DNA from: Planctomycetaceae bacterium
GTDB lineage: Bacteria > Planctomycetota > Planctomycetia > Pirellulales > Pirellulaceae
DNA length: 12,898 nt
Direction of reading: 5' to 3'
Assembly (NCBI GenBank): GCA_024642765.1
Contig: JAHEAM010000051.1
Span: 1-12,898, forward strand
The notes beneath the pieces were generated by a model. The model saw only the letters and a list, made by a program, of their open reading frames with translations. It was not told the DNA's origin and did no database searches. A program made the position numbers and the translations under genes. Below, in pieces: positions 5,338 through 12,898 of this stretch. How positions within the stretch are numbered: position 1 is the stretch's first letter; every line of letters begins with the position of its first letter.

Positions 5338-8157
5338 TCGCTGATTTGAATCTGAAATATGTTGCAAGGTCGAAGCCGTCGGACTGTAGGAATCCAGTAT
5401 GTTATGGTCGTCAATTGAAATTCCAACCCAACCTTCGGCGACGTCAAACTGCGAAATACCCGTCGTTGCTGGTAGCTTGTTGGCGATTGTCGCTGGCAAT
5501 AATTGTATTTGATATTGGTTCTCGAACAAAACCGCGAACACACCACAAACAGCAATCTGGTCTCGCCCGGAAAGCTTGGGATTTCCATTAACAAAAATGC
5601 CTCGGCCGTCTTGCACCAATTGCAGACCAAGTCCGTTGACTTGAGGAACGAAAGTGGCGCGAGCCGTCAAATTCCGCCAGACTTTGCTATTTTTGATTTG
5701 AAGTCGTTTGAGGTTCAACTCAATTTCAACATTACCGTTCTCAAGTGACAGTCGGATAGGGTCGTATGGCGCAAACTCCAAGAAGGCGTCGACTTTGCCG
5801 AGCGATTCGGTATCGGTGGAATTCATGTTGATGCCAAGCACTTCGTTCAGATGGGCTTGAAGGCTTTCAATTGAAAAGCTCTGTCCATTGAGGTTGAGCC
5901 GATTCAGCATGTTGTTAATGGCAGATTCATGAATTTGCATGCTCATTAAGCAATCGTCCAAACCTGCCGGACGCGTTGTGTGTGCTGCTAACTGATCGCG
6001 TCCAGCCAGGCGATATCGCATCACCATCCGCGAGTCCGTACTGCGCATTTCTAACGGGGTTGGTTCCAATTCCAGGATCGTCAATGGTTTGATCAAATTG
6101 TTGTAGAGATAGCTCTGCATTTCAGAAAGCTGTTGATCAATTTCAGACTCCATCCGCTCAGTGACCGTCGATTCCAGTTTTTGCGAGACGATTTGTTTCG
6201 TCAATGGTTGTTGGGCATCGATTTGACGCTTCGCCAATTTGCGAGCCATCCAGCCAACAATGGGAATTGGGTCGAGGCTGGAGCCGATTCCGACAACTTG
6301 ATTTTCAGTGTTCGAAGTGGCGTTTGCTCGATCGGTTTCAATACCATTTTGACCGATTGCTAAACGACGGAAGGCATGAAAACGCGTATGGCCAATGTTT
6401 TGAACAGTGAAACCGCTACGCGAGGCTTCGGTGCTACTCCGCATTAGCCCGATGGATTCCAATCGCATTTGAATTCGGGACGAATCGGGGATCAGTCGGA
6501 GCTGAAGCCGATTCGCAATCCGACTTTCGCCGCGGACGTCGGCTCCCAGGACTTGTTCTTTTACAGGTTCATGCATTTCTTGTTCGGGTGGCAAAAGGCC
6601 ATTTAGCATTCGATCAGAAATTGACATCCGAAAATTCGCATTGCGAAAATGAGTGTCGATTGATTGGGCAAGGTCTTGAGCGGATTGGTCGTTCACATGC
6701 CACAGCAAATTTTGGTATTCGTTTGCGATTTGTGATGCAGCATAGCCCGATTTGGTTACTTTGAAAGAATCCATTTGCTTCAGCAAGCCGTTGATGTCAT
6801 ATGGCGTTTGGGCGGCAGTGGCCAAATGCTCCAAGGTTGCATCTGGGATGTTTTGCTGCAAGACGGCGCGCTGCGCTTTCGAAAGCACTGGAGAACTAAT
6901 CCTCGCAAGTGTGGCTCGCGCCGCTCTCGTAATGTTGGCCGTCCCGTCACCATTGGAATACGCAGCATTCAAATTTTCAAACAGGAGATAATCGTTCCAT
7001 TGTTGCCCAAGATCTGGCAGCACCAAACGAGAATGCGAGGCAAAATGAAATGGGCGTGAAGATGCATCGGTCTTAAGCTTCGAATCTTGGGTTCCTTGCG
7101 ATTGGGCTAGAATTAGAGTTGCCTGCCAGACATCCGTTATTTGGGTGAGTTCATACCGTGATCGCAATAGTTCTGCAGCGATTTCAAACTTTTCAGCGCG
7201 TATAGCTGCTTCGGCGACTTCTTCCGAAACGGCAATTTGACCTTTTAGGTTTGTTAGCGCGAGCGCCATTTGTGGATCGGCTAGATCGGTAACAAGCCGA
7301 AGTGATTCGAGATTGTTTTGTGTTGATTCGGCCCAAGTACGGCTAACGGCTGCGTTTCCAATTCGTTCAATTCGCTTCAAAATCGTTCGTGGAACGAAAA
7401 TAATGGGTTCGGGTTTTGGCGCCGAAACCAACGGATTATTAATTTCTGGTTTGGTTGATTCGGTCGCGGATTCGGCTTGGGGTTTTTCCGTAACGGGCAA
7501 TAGGGGTTCAAACGGCATTGGGCTCAAAATTTTAGTTCGAGCACTCGTTGCTGTCGGGCTTGGGTTCGCATTGGGCAGGGGAATTTGACCGTGCAACGAA
7601 GGGGTTTGAGCAACGTTATGTGGAATCAAATTTAGAACTTCTTCATCCGTTGCGATCACGGAATTTTCGGCTGACTTCCGAATGAAGCCTAGGGTCGATG
7701 ATTCCGAGTCTGAAAAATCGAAAGACGCCAACACTTGGTCAAACAGCTTGCCGTGTTGATTGTCTTTTGCTGGCTCTTCGTCCTGGTTATCGAGAAATGG
7801 CAGTATTTCGCTACTTGCTAGTTGTACTGAAACGAAGTTGGAACTTTCTATGGCTGGTGTTTTCTCTTGAAGCATGGGGCCCCAAAATGCAGCAACTTTT
7901 GGGCGGTTGCTGACCTGAACGAATTCTATTCTTGAAGCGTTTGATTTATATGCCTGTGTACTCGCCAATTTTGTTGAGTTTGGCAGAATAAAATCAGATG
8001 TCGACGTCTCAGGCGATCGGCTCAGAATGAACGCTGGCTCATTACTAATGGTTTTGAAAAGGCCGCTGCCGAAGAGGCTGTCGATCGACAAACCAAGCAC
8101 GCCGACCAAGGCGAAAATGCTAGCTGACATAGACAATGAAAACATCCTTTTCTTCAT
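5335..8157 (-). CDS. Large secreted protein of unknown function
   Basis: I do not recognise a named family for this 940-residue product. MKKRMFSLSMSASIFALVGVLGL is a signal peptide or N-terminal anchor: a KKR basic start and a hydrophobic core to about residue 24. It should therefore lie in the periplasm or cell envelope. Residues about 40-255 are low-complexity, rich in Ser, Pro, Thr and Asn, and probably a disordered linker (for example PLPNANPSPTATSA, PEINNPLVSAPKPEP). Residues 260-500 look alpha-helical, with Ala/Leu-rich helices (AEAAIRAEKFEIAAELLRSRY). Residues 520-930 look mixed alpha/beta with a run of beta-type strands (RLQLRLIPDSSRIQMRLESIG; VEIELNLKRLQI; LGLQLVQDGRGIFVNGNPKL). The ATG at 8157 has AGGTG upstream. 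It converges on ptsI, and its upstream leader is strongly structured. A lipid- or surface-binding role is only a guess from the strand pattern. Confidence 0.85.
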   Translation of the reverse strand: MKKRMFSLSMSASIFALVGVLGLSIDSLFGSGLFKTISNEPAFILSRSPETSTSDFILPNSTKLASTQAYKSNASRIEFVQVSNRPKVAAFWGPMLQEKTPAIESSNFVSVQLASSEILPFLDNQDEEPAKDNQHGKLFDQVLASFDFSDSESSTLGFIRKSAENSVIATDEEVLNLIPHNVAQTPSLHGQIPLPNANPSPTATSARTKILSPMPFEPLLPVTEKPQAESATESTKPEINNPLVSAPKPEPIIFVPRTILKRIERIGNAAVSRTWAESTQNNLESLRLVTDLADPQMALALTNLKGQIAVSEEVAEAAIRAEKFEIAAELLRSRYELTQITDVWQATLILAQSQGTQDSKLKTDASSRPFHFASHSRLVLPDLGQQWNDYLLFENLNAAYSNGDGTANITRAARATLARISSPVLSKAQRAVLQQNIPDATLEHLATAAQTPYDINGLLKQMDSFKVTKSGYAASQIANEYQNLLWHVNDQSAQDLAQSIDTHFRNANFRMSISDRMLNGLLPPEQEMHEPVKEQVLGADVRGESRIANRLQLRLIPDSSRIQMRLESIGLMRSSTEASRSGFTVQNIGHTRFHAFRRLAIGQNGIETDRANATSNTENQVVGIGSSLDPIPIVGWMARKLAKRQIDAQQPLTKQIVSQKLESTVTERMESEIDQQLSEMQSYLYNNLIKPLTILELEPTPLEMRSTDSRMVMRYRLAGRDQLAAHTTRPAGLDDCLMSMQIHESAINNMLNRLNLNGQSFSIESLQAHLNEVLGINMNSTDTESLGKVDAFLEFAPYDPIRLSLENGNVEIELNLKRLQIKNSKVWRNLTARATFVPQVNGLGLQLVQDGRGIFVNGNPKLSGRDQIAVCGVFAVLFENQYQIQLLPATIANKLPATTGISQFDVAEGWVGISIDDHNILDSYSPTASTLQHISDSNQR

Positions 8158-8174
8158 CTGACACCTGTGGAGAC

Positions 8175-8221
8175 CACCAATGAATTGCTATTTGGAAATT
8201 TCGTTTCGAAAATTCATGGTG
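8175..8221 (-). repeat. Imperfect leader hairpin just upstream of the 940-residue gene
   Basis: CACCAATGAATT (8175-8186) and AATTCATGGTG (8211-8221) pair over 11 bp with one bulged A. A nested 5-bp TTTCG/CGAAA hairpin lies at the inner end of the stem (8199-8211), competing for its innermost pair. It starts 17 bases before the ATG of the gene at 5335-8157, so on the minus-strand transcript it would lie in the 5' leader close to the ribosome-binding site. Confidence 0.4.
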
Positions 8222-8311
8222 TGCCGACGTTCTAGTTCATCGGTGGAAACCGGAATCGAACCTTATTTTGATACGGAATTCCAACGAAGTTAGACTACTT
8301 CGCTTTCGCAC

Positions 8312-8370
8312 CAAATTGCAGGACCGTTAAAGTCAGCCCAGATCACCTGCAAAAACGGTCTTGCACTTTG
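8312..8370 (-). repeat. Long inverted repeat with alternative pairing upstream of the 940-residue gene
   Basis: Arms at 8312-8328 and 8354-8370 are 17 bases each and pair at 15 positions, around a 25-base spacer. The core is TGCAGGACCGTT against AACGGTCTTGCA. TTGCAGG (8316-8322) can instead pair perfectly with CCTGCAA (8346-8352) in the spacer, so two mutually exclusive structures are possible. It lies after the terminator of the PEP-CTERM gene and about 155-213 bases before the start of the 940-residue gene. No T run follows either form. Confidence 0.55.
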
Positions 8371-8390
8371 TCGAGGAAGTGGGAGGGAAA

Positions 8391-8419
8391 GAAAAAAGGC
8401 TACCCGAACGGGTAGCCTT
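8391..8419 (-). terminator. Intrinsic terminator of the PEP-CTERM gene
   Basis: AAGGCTACCCG (8396-8406) and CGGGTAGCCTT (8409-8419) form an 11-bp perfect inverted repeat, in practice an 8-9 bp stem with a tight GTTC loop. On the minus strand the stem runs into six T residues (8397-8392). It lies about 33 bases after the stop of the gene at 8452-9633 and separates it from the downstream 940-residue gene. Confidence 0.92.
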
Positions 8420-8451
8420 CTGTTTGCTAAATTGGGCTTATCGCCAAAGTG

Positions 8452-9633
8452 TCATTTAATGGACCGACGACGTCGGGTACCAACAAACGCTAGACCGAGG
8501 CCAAAAATGACCCCAAAAGTTCCGGGCTCAGGAACAGCAGTGATCAGTGTATCTGTGCCGTCAAAGAAAACACCTAAGGTCAAGTTGCTAGTGAAAGCTC
8601 CCGAATTGATAAATGCTTGAGCAGCCGCCTGATTGTTACCACTCCATCGCAATGCCCAATCATTGACATTAAGAACCGTATTAGCGTCAAAAAGAAAGTT
8701 GATGCTTGAACCAGCCGCAATTGAGATATTTCCTGCCACCGTGAAACCATCGAGGTCGTCTAATTGTTGGGAGTAAGTAAATTGGTCTGCCGAGCCCGAA
8801 AGATTCAAGTTGTTAAGGACCAAAGCGCTGTCACCAGCGGAAATCGACGAGATCCCGGTTAGCGTAACATTTCCGGAGATTGAATCAGTTCCGAGTAAGT
8901 CCAATGTAGTTGACGACAAAGTCAAATTGGCGACGTCAAAAGTTCCTCCGTTGCGAGAGACGTTGACCATGTTGCTCAACGATAGGTTACTATTCACTGA
9001 GTCCCCACTCATCACACCCGCCGCATTCAAACTGAGTGTTCCACCGTTAACAGCACCGACATCAACTGTGTCACCCACATGAACAATCGAACTAGAAGTG
9101 GAGTTGATAGTTGCGATTTTCGAATACTTATTCAAGATTGCAGCTGAAGAAGAGTTGACCGTTAGGACATTCACGTTTTCCAACGTTCCGGCTACAACGT
9201 TTAGCGCACCGAACAAATTGACATTGCCTGTGTTGTTAAGGTTGAGCCCGCCATTGGTAATATTCAATGTTGAGCCAGTAGTTGAGTTTCCAACCGTCAA
9301 CGAACCAATTTGAGTCAATGCAGGCACGTCAGCATTTACCCCAACGCCAAAAGGAATTGGATTAGCACCTGAATAACCTGAATTGTTACCAATAAAAACA
9401 TTTACATTGCGATAATCTGGCAATCCCCCCACGTAATAACCTGGAAACGTATCAAAAGCTAAAGGACTGCCGTTTGACAAATTCCAGTTTCCTCCAGGAG
9501 CGCCGTTGTTCCATGATGGCCCAGAAGCGCCAATCCAATAGATATTTTGGGCAGAAGCGGAAGTGGTCATTGATGCCGACATTGTGAGCATTGATAAAAG
9601 TACAATACTAAAAATGTATCTTGGGAATTTCAT
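8452..9633 (-). CDS. PEP-CTERM sorting domain protein (secreted, probable beta-solenoid)
   Basis: The 393-residue product is exported and carries a C-terminal PEP-CTERM tail. In known systems an exosortase recognises this tail, cuts near it and delivers the protein to the cell surface or matrix. The signal peptide is residues 1-28, with probable cleavage ASA|QN. The mature start is YWIGASGPSWNNGAPGGNWNLSNG, a Trp/Asn/Gly-rich opening common in planctomycete surface proteins. Residues about 100-320 are repetitive, rich in Asn, Ser, Thr, Gly and Leu (GSTLNITNGGLNLNN; GGTLSLNAAGV; STTLDLLGTDSISGNVTL), suggesting a beta-helix. The tail has VPEP at 367-370, a hydrophobic segment about 373-385, and RRRR at 387-390. 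AAGGG precedes the ATG at 9633. It has its own terminator and is divergent from thiL. The exosortase gene is not in the window. The sorting call is firm; the role is unknown. Confidence 0.92.
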   Translation of the reverse strand: MKFPRYIFSIVLLSMLTMSASMTTSASAQNIYWIGASGPSWNNGAPGGNWNLSNGSPLAFDTFPGYYVGGLPDYRNVNVFIGNNSGYSGANPIPFGVGVNADVPALTQIGSLTVGNSTTGSTLNITNGGLNLNNTGNVNLFGALNVVAGTLENVNVLTVNSSSAAILNKYSKIATINSTSSSIVHVGDTVDVGAVNGGTLSLNAAGVMSGDSVNSNLSLSNMVNVSRNGGTFDVANLTLSSTTLDLLGTDSISGNVTLTGISSISAGDSALVLNNLNLSGSADQFTYSQQLDDLDGFTVAGNISIAAGSSINFLFDANTVLNVNDWALRWSGNNQAAAQAFINSGAFTSNLTLGVFFDGTDTLITAVPEPGTFGVIFGLGLAFVGTRRRRSIK

Positions 9634-9879
9634 TGGTGGCCCTTAAACAAAGTTGGTCAGAGGCAAGAAGTTTTGTGTAGGAAAAAATTGTTGTGTGCAG
9701 TTCAATGCACCCTTAAATCTTACTTTAACTGCCTAATCGATGCACTAGTTGATCAGTTTATTTTTCTTTTTTCCAATAAGTTTCCTCGATTTCTCGCGAA
9801 TTTACCTGATTAAGCGACAAATTTGGTGGATTTGCTGCAAAAAGACTTTTCTAGAAATCAATCGATCAAAAGTCCTAAT
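9634..9879. other. Divergent intergenic region between the PEP-CTERM gene and thiL
   Basis: This region should hold both divergent promoters. On the plus strand TTGATC (9749-9754) is followed by a T-rich 17-base spacer and TCCAAT, a weak promoter match for thiL. On the minus strand no convincing pair is seen. A small GTGCA/TGCAC hairpin lies near 9694-9709. Confidence 0.35.
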
Positions 9880-10788
9880 ATGGAAAAGTTCGAATTTGAA
9901 TGGCATAAAAAGCTCTCAAGCATGGTCCCACCCCCAGAGGGGGGCGTAGGGGTTGGAGATGACTGCGCTGTGTTGAAGAACTTTGATCAGCGTATCGTAG
10001 TTACCACGGACACGCTTTCGGAAGGCGTGCATTTTGTTTCTGCAGAGATTTGTTTGGCGTTGATCGGCAGAAAGGCGATTGCTGTAAGTCTCAGCGATAT
10101 CGCCGCCATGGGAGCGACTCCGCGATATGCAACCATTCAGCTTACCCTGCCAAAATCGTTTTCGTTGTCCGATACGGAAGAGTTGATGTCCGGGTGTATT
10201 GAAATCGCCAACCGTTTTGCTGTTTCGATTGTTGGCGGTGATACCAATCGATGGGATGGCAAACTCGTCATTGGGAGCACGATTATCGGAGCGGCACCCA
10301 ATGAACCTTGGTTTATTGGCGGCGCAATGCCAGGCGATATCCTGGCTGTGACAGGCAGGCTCGGAGGCAGTCTTCTGCACCACCACCTAAGTTTTGAACC
10401 TCGCTGCGATTTGGCCCAGCGGCTTAGCAGCCGATTCAAAATCCATGCTGCTACTGACATAAGTGACTCGTTAACAGTCGACCTGGCCGCAATCACAGAG
10501 GCCAGCAATTGCGGAGCCGTCCTTGAGTCGCACAAAATCCCGATATCCGAAGATGCTTTTATCCTTGCGCGAACGAGTGGTCACACTCCACTTGAGCACG
10601 CGCTGTATGACGGCGAAGACTTTGAATTACTTCTAGCAATCCCGCCCCAGACCTGGACTGAAATCCAAACAAGTGATTTGGCAGCGTCACTGTTTCCAAT
10701 CGGACAATTTGTTAAAAAGGAAGGTTTGGTCCTCAGAACTGAACGAGGAGATATGCTGCCCGTCGAAATTCGTGGTTACGAACACTAA
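9880..10788 (+). CDS. thiL: Thiamine-monophosphate kinase
   Basis: ThiL phosphorylates thiamine monophosphate with ATP to give thiamine diphosphate, the last step of cofactor synthesis, in the cytoplasm. With the ATG at 9880 the product has 302 residues, close to the family norm. Motifs in order are GVGDDCAVL (24-32) and DTLSEGVHF (44-52), the metal and nucleotide region. GRKAIAVSLSDIAAMGATPRYA follows at 63-84, then GGDTNR (119-124), GDILAVTGRLGGS (152-164), DISDSL (193-198) and LYDGEDFELL (242-251). The frame stays open upstream to a TTG at 9823, but those 19 residues fall outside the conserved domain, so 9880 is preferred; no strong Shine-Dalgarno site decides it. It is the first gene of a tight operon, its TAA directly abutting the next ATG. 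Thiamine genes are not otherwise present in the window. Confidence 0.95.
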   Translation: MEKFEFEWHKKLSSMVPPPEGGVGVGDDCAVLKNFDQRIVVTTDTLSEGVHFVSAEICLALIGRKAIAVSLSDIAAMGATPRYATIQLTLPKSFSLSDTEELMSGCIEIANRFAVSIVGGDTNRWDGKLVIGSTIIGAAPNEPWFIGGAMPGDILAVTGRLGGSLLHHHLSFEPRCDLAQRLSSRFKIHAATDISDSLTVDLAAITEASNCGAVLESHKIPISEDAFILARTSGHTPLEHALYDGEDFELLLAIPPQTWTEIQTSDLAASLFPIGQFVKKEGLVLRTERGDMLPVEIRGYEH

Positions 10789-11301
10789 ATGCCTATCCAA
10801 ATCAGCGACATGAGGCCCCAAGCGAATATGAGGGTGACAATCCAATCCCACGAGCAGATGCTGGCGTTATCGACGGCGATCGGTGAGCGACTTTCTCCAC
10901 CAGTTTTGATCTTCCTGCATGGCACATTAGGTGCCGGCAAAACGGTATTTGCCAAGGGCATTGCTGCTGGGATAGGTATAGCCGAAGAGTTAAGCAGTCC
11001 GACCTTTACATTAGCGATTCCCTATAGCGGTAGGTTTCCGATGCTGCATGTTGATGCCTATCGAGTCAAAGAACTGTCCGAAGTCGACGAAATGGGAATC
11101 GATGAGACGCTCGAGATTCCAGGGATTGTTGTGATTGAATGGGCCGAAATTATTGCCGCCGCGCTTCCGAACCCCGACTTGATCGTCGAATTCCAAGTGG
11201 TTGGTCCAAAAGAAAGAACTGTTGTCGTGCAACAACCAAATCGCCATTTGTTTGACGAGCAGTGCGTCGTGACGATCACGAAGGCAAAGGAAAATCAATG
11301 A
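10789..11301 (+). CDS. tsaE: tRNA t6A biosynthesis ATPase TsaE
   Basis: TsaE (YjeE) is the ATPase partner of TsaB and TsaD in making N6-threonylcarbamoyladenosine at position 37 of ANN-decoding tRNAs. The 170-residue product has the Walker A loop GTLGAGKT at 45-52 (K51), the family motif SSPTF at 69-73, HVDAYR at 87-92, and the IEWAE segment at 116-120 typical of TsaE. The ATG at 10789 follows the thiL stop with no gap, suggesting coupled translation. A later ATG at 10828 (residue 14, MRVTIQSHEQ) lies nearer the usual family start and is a real alternative. The last four bases overlap kdsB (ATGA). The C-terminal 30 residues run somewhat past the typical family end. tsaB and tsaD are not in the window. 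Confidence 0.95.
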   Translation: MPIQISDMRPQANMRVTIQSHEQMLALSTAIGERLSPPVLIFLHGTLGAGKTVFAKGIAAGIGIAEELSSPTFTLAIPYSGRFPMLHVDAYRVKELSEVDEMGIDETLEIPGIVVIEWAEIIAAALPNPDLIVEFQVVGPKERTVVVQQPNRHLFDEQCVVTITKAKENQ

Positions 11302-12035
11302 AGACGCTGATTGTCATCCCCGCTCGTCTGGCATCAACTCGGCTTCCAAACAAGATGTTGCTGAATCGAACGGGCAAACCCCTGATCGAGCATACGCATC
11401 GCGCTGCCAGTCGTTGCAAATCGGCCGATCGACTAATTGTTGCAACGGATTCAGAGAAGATTTTTGACGTTGTGCAAGCCTTTGGAGGCGAAGTTCAATT
11501 GACGGACATGAATCATGTTTCGGGTACGGATCGAGTTGCAGAAGTTTCGGCGTTATATCCTGAGTATGACATCGTCGTCAATATTCAAGGTGACGAGCCT
11601 GAAATCGAAGCGAGTAGTGTGGACGCCGCTGTAAATTTGTTGCGCTCGAGTCCAAGTGCTCAGGTCGCAACAGTTGCGGTGCCGCTATACGACAACGAAA
11701 AACTGGCCGACCCAGCATGCGTCAAGCTCGTGATGACTGCTGCCCAGCGAGCCCTCTATTTTAGCCGCAGCCCGATTCCATTCCTTCGTAACCCTTCGGC
11801 AAACTTTAGGGCAATGTTTTGGCAGCACGTGGGCATCTACGTTTACCGTCGCGAATTCTTGTTGCAATTTCCAAAGCTTGCGCCGACCATGTTGGAGCAA
11901 GCCGAGTCACTAGAGCAATTGCGTGTGCTGGAAAATGGATTCGAAATAGTCGTTTCCACTGCCGAATACGCGGCCAAAGGCATCGACACAGCCGCCGATT
12001 ACGAGGCGTTTGTCAATCGCTGCACGAATTGTTAG
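11298..12035 (+). CDS. kdsB: 3-deoxy-manno-octulosonate cytidylyltransferase (CMP-KDO synthetase)
   Basis: KdsB joins CTP and KDO to make CMP-KDO, the activated sugar for the inner core of lipopolysaccharide, in the cytoplasm. The 245-residue product is of normal length. It has the nucleotide-binding start IPARLASTRLPNK (7-19), ATDS (49-52), SGTDR (75-79), NIQGDEP (95-101, with metal-binding D99), FSRSPIPF, QHVGIYVYRREFL and the C-terminal GIDTAADYEAF. The frame is open 12 codons further upstream, but the ATG at 11298 has AGGA seven bases before it and begins exactly with the family N-terminus. It overlaps the TsaE stop as ATGA, so translation is probably coupled. pyrG, which makes its substrate CTP, follows 136 bases later. 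The gene implies that this organism makes KDO-containing LPS. Confidence 0.96.
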   Translation: MKTLIVIPARLASTRLPNKMLLNRTGKPLIEHTHRAASRCKSADRLIVATDSEKIFDVVQAFGGEVQLTDMNHVSGTDRVAEVSALYPEYDIVVNIQGDEPEIEASSVDAAVNLLRSSPSAQVATVAVPLYDNEKLADPACVKLVMTAAQRALYFSRSPIPFLRNPSANFRAMFWQHVGIYVYRREFLLQFPKLAPTMLEQAESLEQLRVLENGFEIVVSTAEYAAKGIDTAADYEAFVNRCTNC

Positions 12036-12171
12036 AATCGACCATCCCTTCAATTGGCTGGGATAAAACGATAACGACTCAGGCCATCTTTCAGAGTTTT
12101 CGATCCAATACTCTCGCCTTGATTATCGTTTCGGTCGGACAAATCTAGCAACGTAATCGAGGATATTCAGG
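12036..12171 (+). other. Spacer between kdsB and pyrG
   Basis: No gene is seen. AAACGATAA (12066-12074) and TTATCGTTT (12123-12131) form a 9-bp inverted repeat around 48 bases, and a 5-bp ATCCC/GGGAT pair lies near its start. No T run follows, so there is no evident terminator and pyrG may be cotranscribed with kdsB. Confidence 0.3.
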
Positions 12172-12898
12172 ATGACAAAGCATATTTTTGTGACAGGAGG
12201 CGTTGTCAGTTCCTTAGGGAAGGGCCTGACAAGTGCATCGGTGGGAATGTTGCTCGAGCGACGAGGGTTGCGCGTCAAACTGCAAAAACTCGATCCATAC
12301 ATTAACGTTGATCCCGGCACGATGAGTCCGTTTCAACATGGAGAAGTCTATGTTCTTGACGACGGTAGCGAAACCGATTTGGATCTAGGCCATTACGAAC
12401 GATTTACCAACAGCCCACTCACTCGCCAATCAAATTACACAACGGGCCAAATCTATTTGAAGGTCATCGAAAAAGAACGTCGCGGCGAATTCCTCGGTCA
12501 AACAGTTCAAGTGATTCCTCACATCACAAATGAAATCAAGGCCTGCATCGCGCGAATTGCAGACGATTCTGTCGATGTCGTAATCACTGAAATCGGTGGA
12601 ACAGTGGGTGATATCGAAAGCCAACCATTCTTGGAGGCGATCCGCCAATTTTCACTCGACGTAGGCAAAGAAAATTGCCTTTACATTCATCTTACGCTCG
12701 TTCCCTATTTGAAGGCCGCCGCAGAGCTGAAAACGAAGCCTACTCAGCACTCTGTCGGACAGCTCCGGCAAATTGGTATCCAGCCGGATATTTTAATTTG
12801 CCGAACCGAACGTGAATTGCCGCAAAGTGATCGCGAAAAAATTGCGTTGTTTTGCAATGTGCCAACCAAAGCTGTAATTGAAGAACGCGACAAGGACT
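12172..12898 (+). CDS. pyrG: CTP synthase (N-terminal part, cut by window edge)
   Basis: CTP synthase converts UTP to CTP using ATP and ammonia from glutamine, the last step of pyrimidine nucleotide synthesis, in the cytoplasm. The first 242 codons are present and open to the end of the window, all within the synthetase domain. The C-terminal glutamine amidotransferase domain lies outside. Clear motifs are FVTGGVVSSLGKG (6-18, the ATP-binding loop), LDPYINVDPGTMSPFQHGEV (41-60), ETDLDLGHYERF, EIGGTVGDIESQPF and KTKPTQHSVGQLRQIGI. The ATG at 12172 has AGGA about eight bases upstream. It lies downstream of kdsB; pyrG near KDO genes is a common bacterial arrangement, fitting the CTP demand of CMP-KDO synthesis. 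Confidence 0.97.
   Translation, partial: MTKHIFVTGGVVSSLGKGLTSASVGMLLERRGLRVKLQKLDPYINVDPGTMSPFQHGEVYVLDDGSETDLDLGHYERFTNSPLTRQSNYTTGQIYLKVIEKERRGEFLGQTVQVIPHITNEIKACIARIADDSVDVVITEIGGTVGDIESQPFLEAIRQFSLDVGKENCLYIHLTLVPYLKAAAELKTKPTQHSVGQLRQIGIQPDILICRTERELPQSDREKIALFCNVPTKAVIEERDKD

Noticed and set aside
8196..8209. 14-base match between this site and the terminator arm at 3061-3074
   Set aside because: An exact 14-base match is expected by chance fairly often in a window of this length, and nothing else is shared around it.
8240..8265. tRNA-like 3' end on the minus strand (GGTTCGATTCC followed by a CCACC-like end)
   Set aside because: The T-arm stem does not close beyond two pairs, no matching 5' acceptor strand lies upstream, and no anticodon arm fits. 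A tmRNA would have to run into the PEP-CTERM gene. Taken as chance resemblance.
9823..9879. Upstream extension of thiL to the TTG at 9823
   Set aside because: The extra 19 residues lie outside the conserved domain, and the ATG at 9880 gives a normal family length.
11262..11297. Upstream extension of kdsB by 12 codons
   Set aside because: The ATG at 11298 has an AGGA ribosome-binding site and begins exactly at the family N-terminus with a classic ATGA overlap.

Overview
The window looks like a chromosomal stretch from a planctomycete (PVC superphylum), probably a relative of the Pirellulaceae with moderate GC. Three things point there. A small basic protein at 3128-3349 matches the PVC signature protein. 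A secreted protein ends in a PEP-CTERM sorting tail (8452-9633). A very large secreted protein without a recognisable family (5335-8157) has the look of planctomycete exported proteins. kdsB indicates KDO-type LPS and hence a Gram-negative envelope. Shine-Dalgarno sites are strong at some genes (rpsJ, kdsB) and absent at others.

Left part, minus strand (1-2784): the start of the S10 ribosomal protein operon, read leftwards as rpsJ (S10, GTG start), rplC (L3) and rplD (L4, cut by the window edge). An unusually long 321-base gap separates rpsJ from rplC. Upstream of rpsJ, on the same strand, lies a GNAT-family N-acetyltransferase of unknown substrate. A TTGACA-containing promoter candidate for the ribosomal operon sits between them.

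Middle (2785-5334): the PVC small basic protein gene is a self-contained unit with its own promoter candidate and a textbook intrinsic terminator. Divergent from it is ptsI, a full-length PTS Enzyme I with all catalytic residues; ptsH is not in the window.

Centre-right, minus strand (5335-9633): two exported-protein genes, the 940-residue protein and the PEP-CTERM protein. ptsI and the 940-residue gene converge with 20 bases between their stop codons, and a 10-bp-arm palindrome contains both stops. The gap between the two exported-protein genes holds an intrinsic terminator and then an unusually long, switch-like inverted repeat in the likely leader of the 940-residue gene.

Right part, plus strand (9880-12898): thiL, tsaE and kdsB are packed stop-to-start (TAA|ATG, then an ATGA overlap) and form one operon. 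pyrG follows after 136 bases and runs off the window. They contribute to thiamine diphosphate synthesis, tRNA t6A modification, CMP-KDO synthesis and CTP synthesis; the last two are linked because KdsB consumes CTP.

Most of the window is ordinary housekeeping DNA. I see no CRISPR array, transposase, integrase, phage gene, toxin-antitoxin pair, rRNA or complete tRNA, and no clear new multi-gene system. The items most worth a second look are the 940-residue secreted protein with its structured leader, the stop-codon palindrome, and the rpsJ-rplC gap.
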